Origin: Serratia inhibens
GTDB lineage: Bacteria; Pseudomonadota; Gammaproteobacteria; Enterobacterales; Enterobacteriaceae
Direction: 5' to 3'
Length of the DNA: 64,000 nucleotides
Assembly (NCBI RefSeq): GCF_003591175.1
Contig: NZ_QYYG01000008.1
Span: 62,001 to 126,000 of the forward strand
Positions 62,490 through 64,000 of this stretch are shown piece after piece. Position 1 is the stretch's first letter. Every line of letters begins with the position of its first letter. Position numbers and translations under genes: made by a program. The notes beneath the pieces are model-generated. The model was not told the DNA's origin and ran no database searches. It saw only the letters and a program-made list of their open reading frames with translations.

Positions 62490-62972
62490 TTCTCCACCCT
62501 CTACATTATGCCCTATGGCTTTCCAGCGGTGCCGCTCACTAAACCGACAACGTGAAACGTGAAGCGATTATAAACAAATATATTTTCCATAAAATGACAT
62601 TACAGAAGAAACATTTCATTTTGCGATAAAGATCGCATAATGATGAAAACTCCATTTCATCCATGCCGTTAGAATTCACCGACTTAGCCGGTCTTTCCGG
62701 CCGGCGCAGCCCCATCCCGAACGCGTCAAATCCGCCTTCGCACCCGATGCCGCCGGCCTGTGCCCCGCAAACGTCAACCTCGGTTACAACACGTTTTTCG
62801 CTCAGGCGGGGCGCGGTTTTTACCCCCTGCATCCCCGCTTTCATCACGCTTTTAAATGCATCACATTTTTGGGGTGTAAATTTCATTCAATCTTGAAATT
62901 GAAATTTTTATTCCTCATACTCCAAAACATGCTTCGCAGTCGGGGTTTTGCTTAATACAGAAGGAAACGGGT
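62490..62972. other. iolD-iolC divergent control region
   Basis: This 483-bp AT-rich region between divergent inositol genes should bind the inositol repressor IolR. Palindromes include TGCGATAAAGATCGCA at 62622-62637 and a TTTCA/TGAAA pair near 62880-62903. An open frame on each strand here shows no family resemblance and is probably spurious. Confidence 0.6.
62622..62637. promoter_or_regulatory. Candidate operator in the iol control region
   Basis: TGCGAT and ATCGCA are perfect inverted arms around AAAG, about 135 bp before iolD. The binding protein is unproven; IolR is the natural candidate. Confidence 0.35.
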
Positions 62973-64000
62973 ATGGCTACACAAGAAAAACAGCTTGATG
63001 TCATTTGTCTCGGGCGTATCGCCGTCGATTTCTATGCACAACAGATCGGCGCACGCCTGGAAGATGCCAGCACATTCTCCAAGTATCTCGGCGGCTCTTC
63101 CGGCAACGTAGCCTACGGCACCGCCATTCAGGGGTTGAAGTCCGGCATGCTTGCCCGCGTCGGCGATGAACATATGGGCCGTTTCCTGCGCGAAGAGCTG
63201 CAGCGCGTCGGTGCCGACACCCGGAGCCTGATCGTCGACCCGGAACGCCTGACCGGCCTGGTGATCCTCGGCATCAAGGATCAGGAAACCTTCCCGCTGA
63301 TTTTCTACCGTGAAAACTGTGCCGACATGGCGCTGACGCCGGACGATATCGACGAATCCTATATTGCGTCGTCACGCGCGCTGGCCATTACCGGCACCCA
63401 TTTGTCGCACCCTAACACCCGCGCTGCGGTGCTGAAGGCGCTGGAATACGCCCGCCGCCACGGCCTGCGCACCGCGCTGGATATCGACTATCGCCCGGTA
63501 TTGTGGGGCCTGACCTCGTTGGGCGACGGTGAAACCCGCTTTGTGGAATCCGAGAAGGTGACCCGCGAACTGCAAGAGGTGCTGCACCACTTTGATTTAA
63601 TCGTCGGTACCGAAGAAGAGTTTCACATTGCCGGTGGCAGCACCGACACGCTGACCGCGCTGAACAACGTACGCAAAGCCACCCGGGCCACGCTGGTCTG
63701 CAAACGCGGCGCGCAGGGTTGCTCGGTCTTCGAAGGCGAGATCGCCGCCGACTGGCAGCAGGTAAAACTGCATTCCGGCGTGCGGGTTGAGGTACTGAAC
63801 GTGCTGGGTGCCGGCGATGCCTTTATGTCCGGCCTGCTGCGCGGTTATCTGAACGATGAAGGTTGGGATCAGGCCTGCCGCTACGCCAACGCCTGCGGTG
63901 CGCTGGTGGTTTCGCGCCACGGCTGTGCGCCGGCGATGCCCACCAAACTGGAGCTGGATGACTATTTGCAACGCGAACGGGAAGTGAAACGCCCGGACCG
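62973..64000 (+). CDS. iolC: 5-dehydro-2-deoxygluconokinase IolC, 5' part
   Basis: IolC phosphorylates 5-dehydro-2-deoxygluconate in inositol catabolism. The visible 342 codons form an almost complete PfkB kinase: CLGRIAVDFYAQQIG at the start, YLGGSSGNVAYG, and the catalytic loop NVLGAGDAFMSG near 269-280. AAGGAAA precedes the ATG. The frame is still open at the window end. In several proteobacteria IolC carries a C-terminal aldolase-like (DUF2090) domain, which could follow here. Confidence 0.95.
   Translation, partial: MATQEKQLDVICLGRIAVDFYAQQIGARLEDASTFSKYLGGSSGNVAYGTAIQGLKSGMLARVGDEHMGRFLREELQRVGADTRSLIVDPERLTGLVILGIKDQETFPLIFYRENCADMALTPDDIDESYIASSRALAITGTHLSHPNTRAAVLKALEYARRHGLRTALDIDYRPVLWGLTSLGDGETRFVESEKVTRELQEVLHHFDLIVGTEEEFHIAGGSTDTLTALNNVRKATRATLVCKRGAQGCSVFEGEIAADWQQVKLHSGVRVEVLNVLGAGDAFMSGLLRGYLNDEGWDQACRYANACGALVVSRHGCAPAMPTKLELDDYLQREREVKRPD

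Noticed and set aside
62539..62886. 115-codon frame in the iolD-iolC spacer
   Set aside because: No ribosome site, no recognisable domain, and it fills the presumed repressor-binding region.

Overview
The window is about 58% G+C, densely coded and almost entirely chromosomal core. Gene content and order match the mrcA-to-yhhY arc of Enterobacterales. Several details point to a Serratia-like member of the Yersiniaceae: the ERIC-type elements, a myo-inositol catabolic cluster, a GntT-type permease inside the gntR/gntK locus, and an ADP-glucose pyrophosphorylase that lacks the usual activator lysine. Species cannot be fixed from the sequence alone.

Layout. 1-9.6 kb: 3' end of mrcA (PBP1a), nudE, igaA, yrfG, hslR, hslO and pckA, then a FitAB-type toxin-antitoxin pair inserted before envZ. 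9.7-21.4 kb: envZ/ompR, greB, tex, feoABC, a small DUF1471 secreted protein, bioH, gntX and nfuA. 21.4-29.2 kb: maltodextrin genes malQ-malP with the divergent activator gene malT. 29.3-35.9 kb: glpE, then a 4-gene accessory sugar cluster on the opposite strand that splits the usual glpE-glpG-glpR run, then glpG and glpR. 35.9-37.3 kb: remains of a type I restriction-modification locus (intact rhuM-like gene plus a decayed hsdM tail) between glpR and glpD. 37.3-48.5 kb: glpD and the glgBXCAP operon. 49-57.4 kb: asd, yhgN, gntK, gntT, gntR, yhhW, the iron-stress small RNA RyhB, yhhY and a Tat-exported P1-family peptidase. 57.6-64 kb: inositol genes iolD-iolG-iolH-iolE and the divergent iolC, which runs off the end.

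How the parts work together. The central theme is carbon storage and entry: maltodextrins (malPQ/T), glycogen (glg), glycerol-3-phosphate (glpD/R), gluconate (gntKTR), inositol (iol) and gluconeogenesis (pckA). Iron supply (feo) and iron-sparing (ryhB) both carry Fur-like sites, and nfuA maintains Fe-S clusters. Local repressor and activator sites fit the adjacent regulators: MalT boxes before malP, a GlpR-type operator before glpD, and a double GntR operator before gntT.

The least explained parts are the 29.8-33.9 kb cluster (fused DeoR/ribokinase protein with an internal start site, DapA-family lyase, YhcH-family anomerase-like protein, MFS carrier), the restriction-modification relic, the ERIC copy that supplies the end of glgA, and a minus-strand terminator between malP and malT that suggests an unannotated small transcript.
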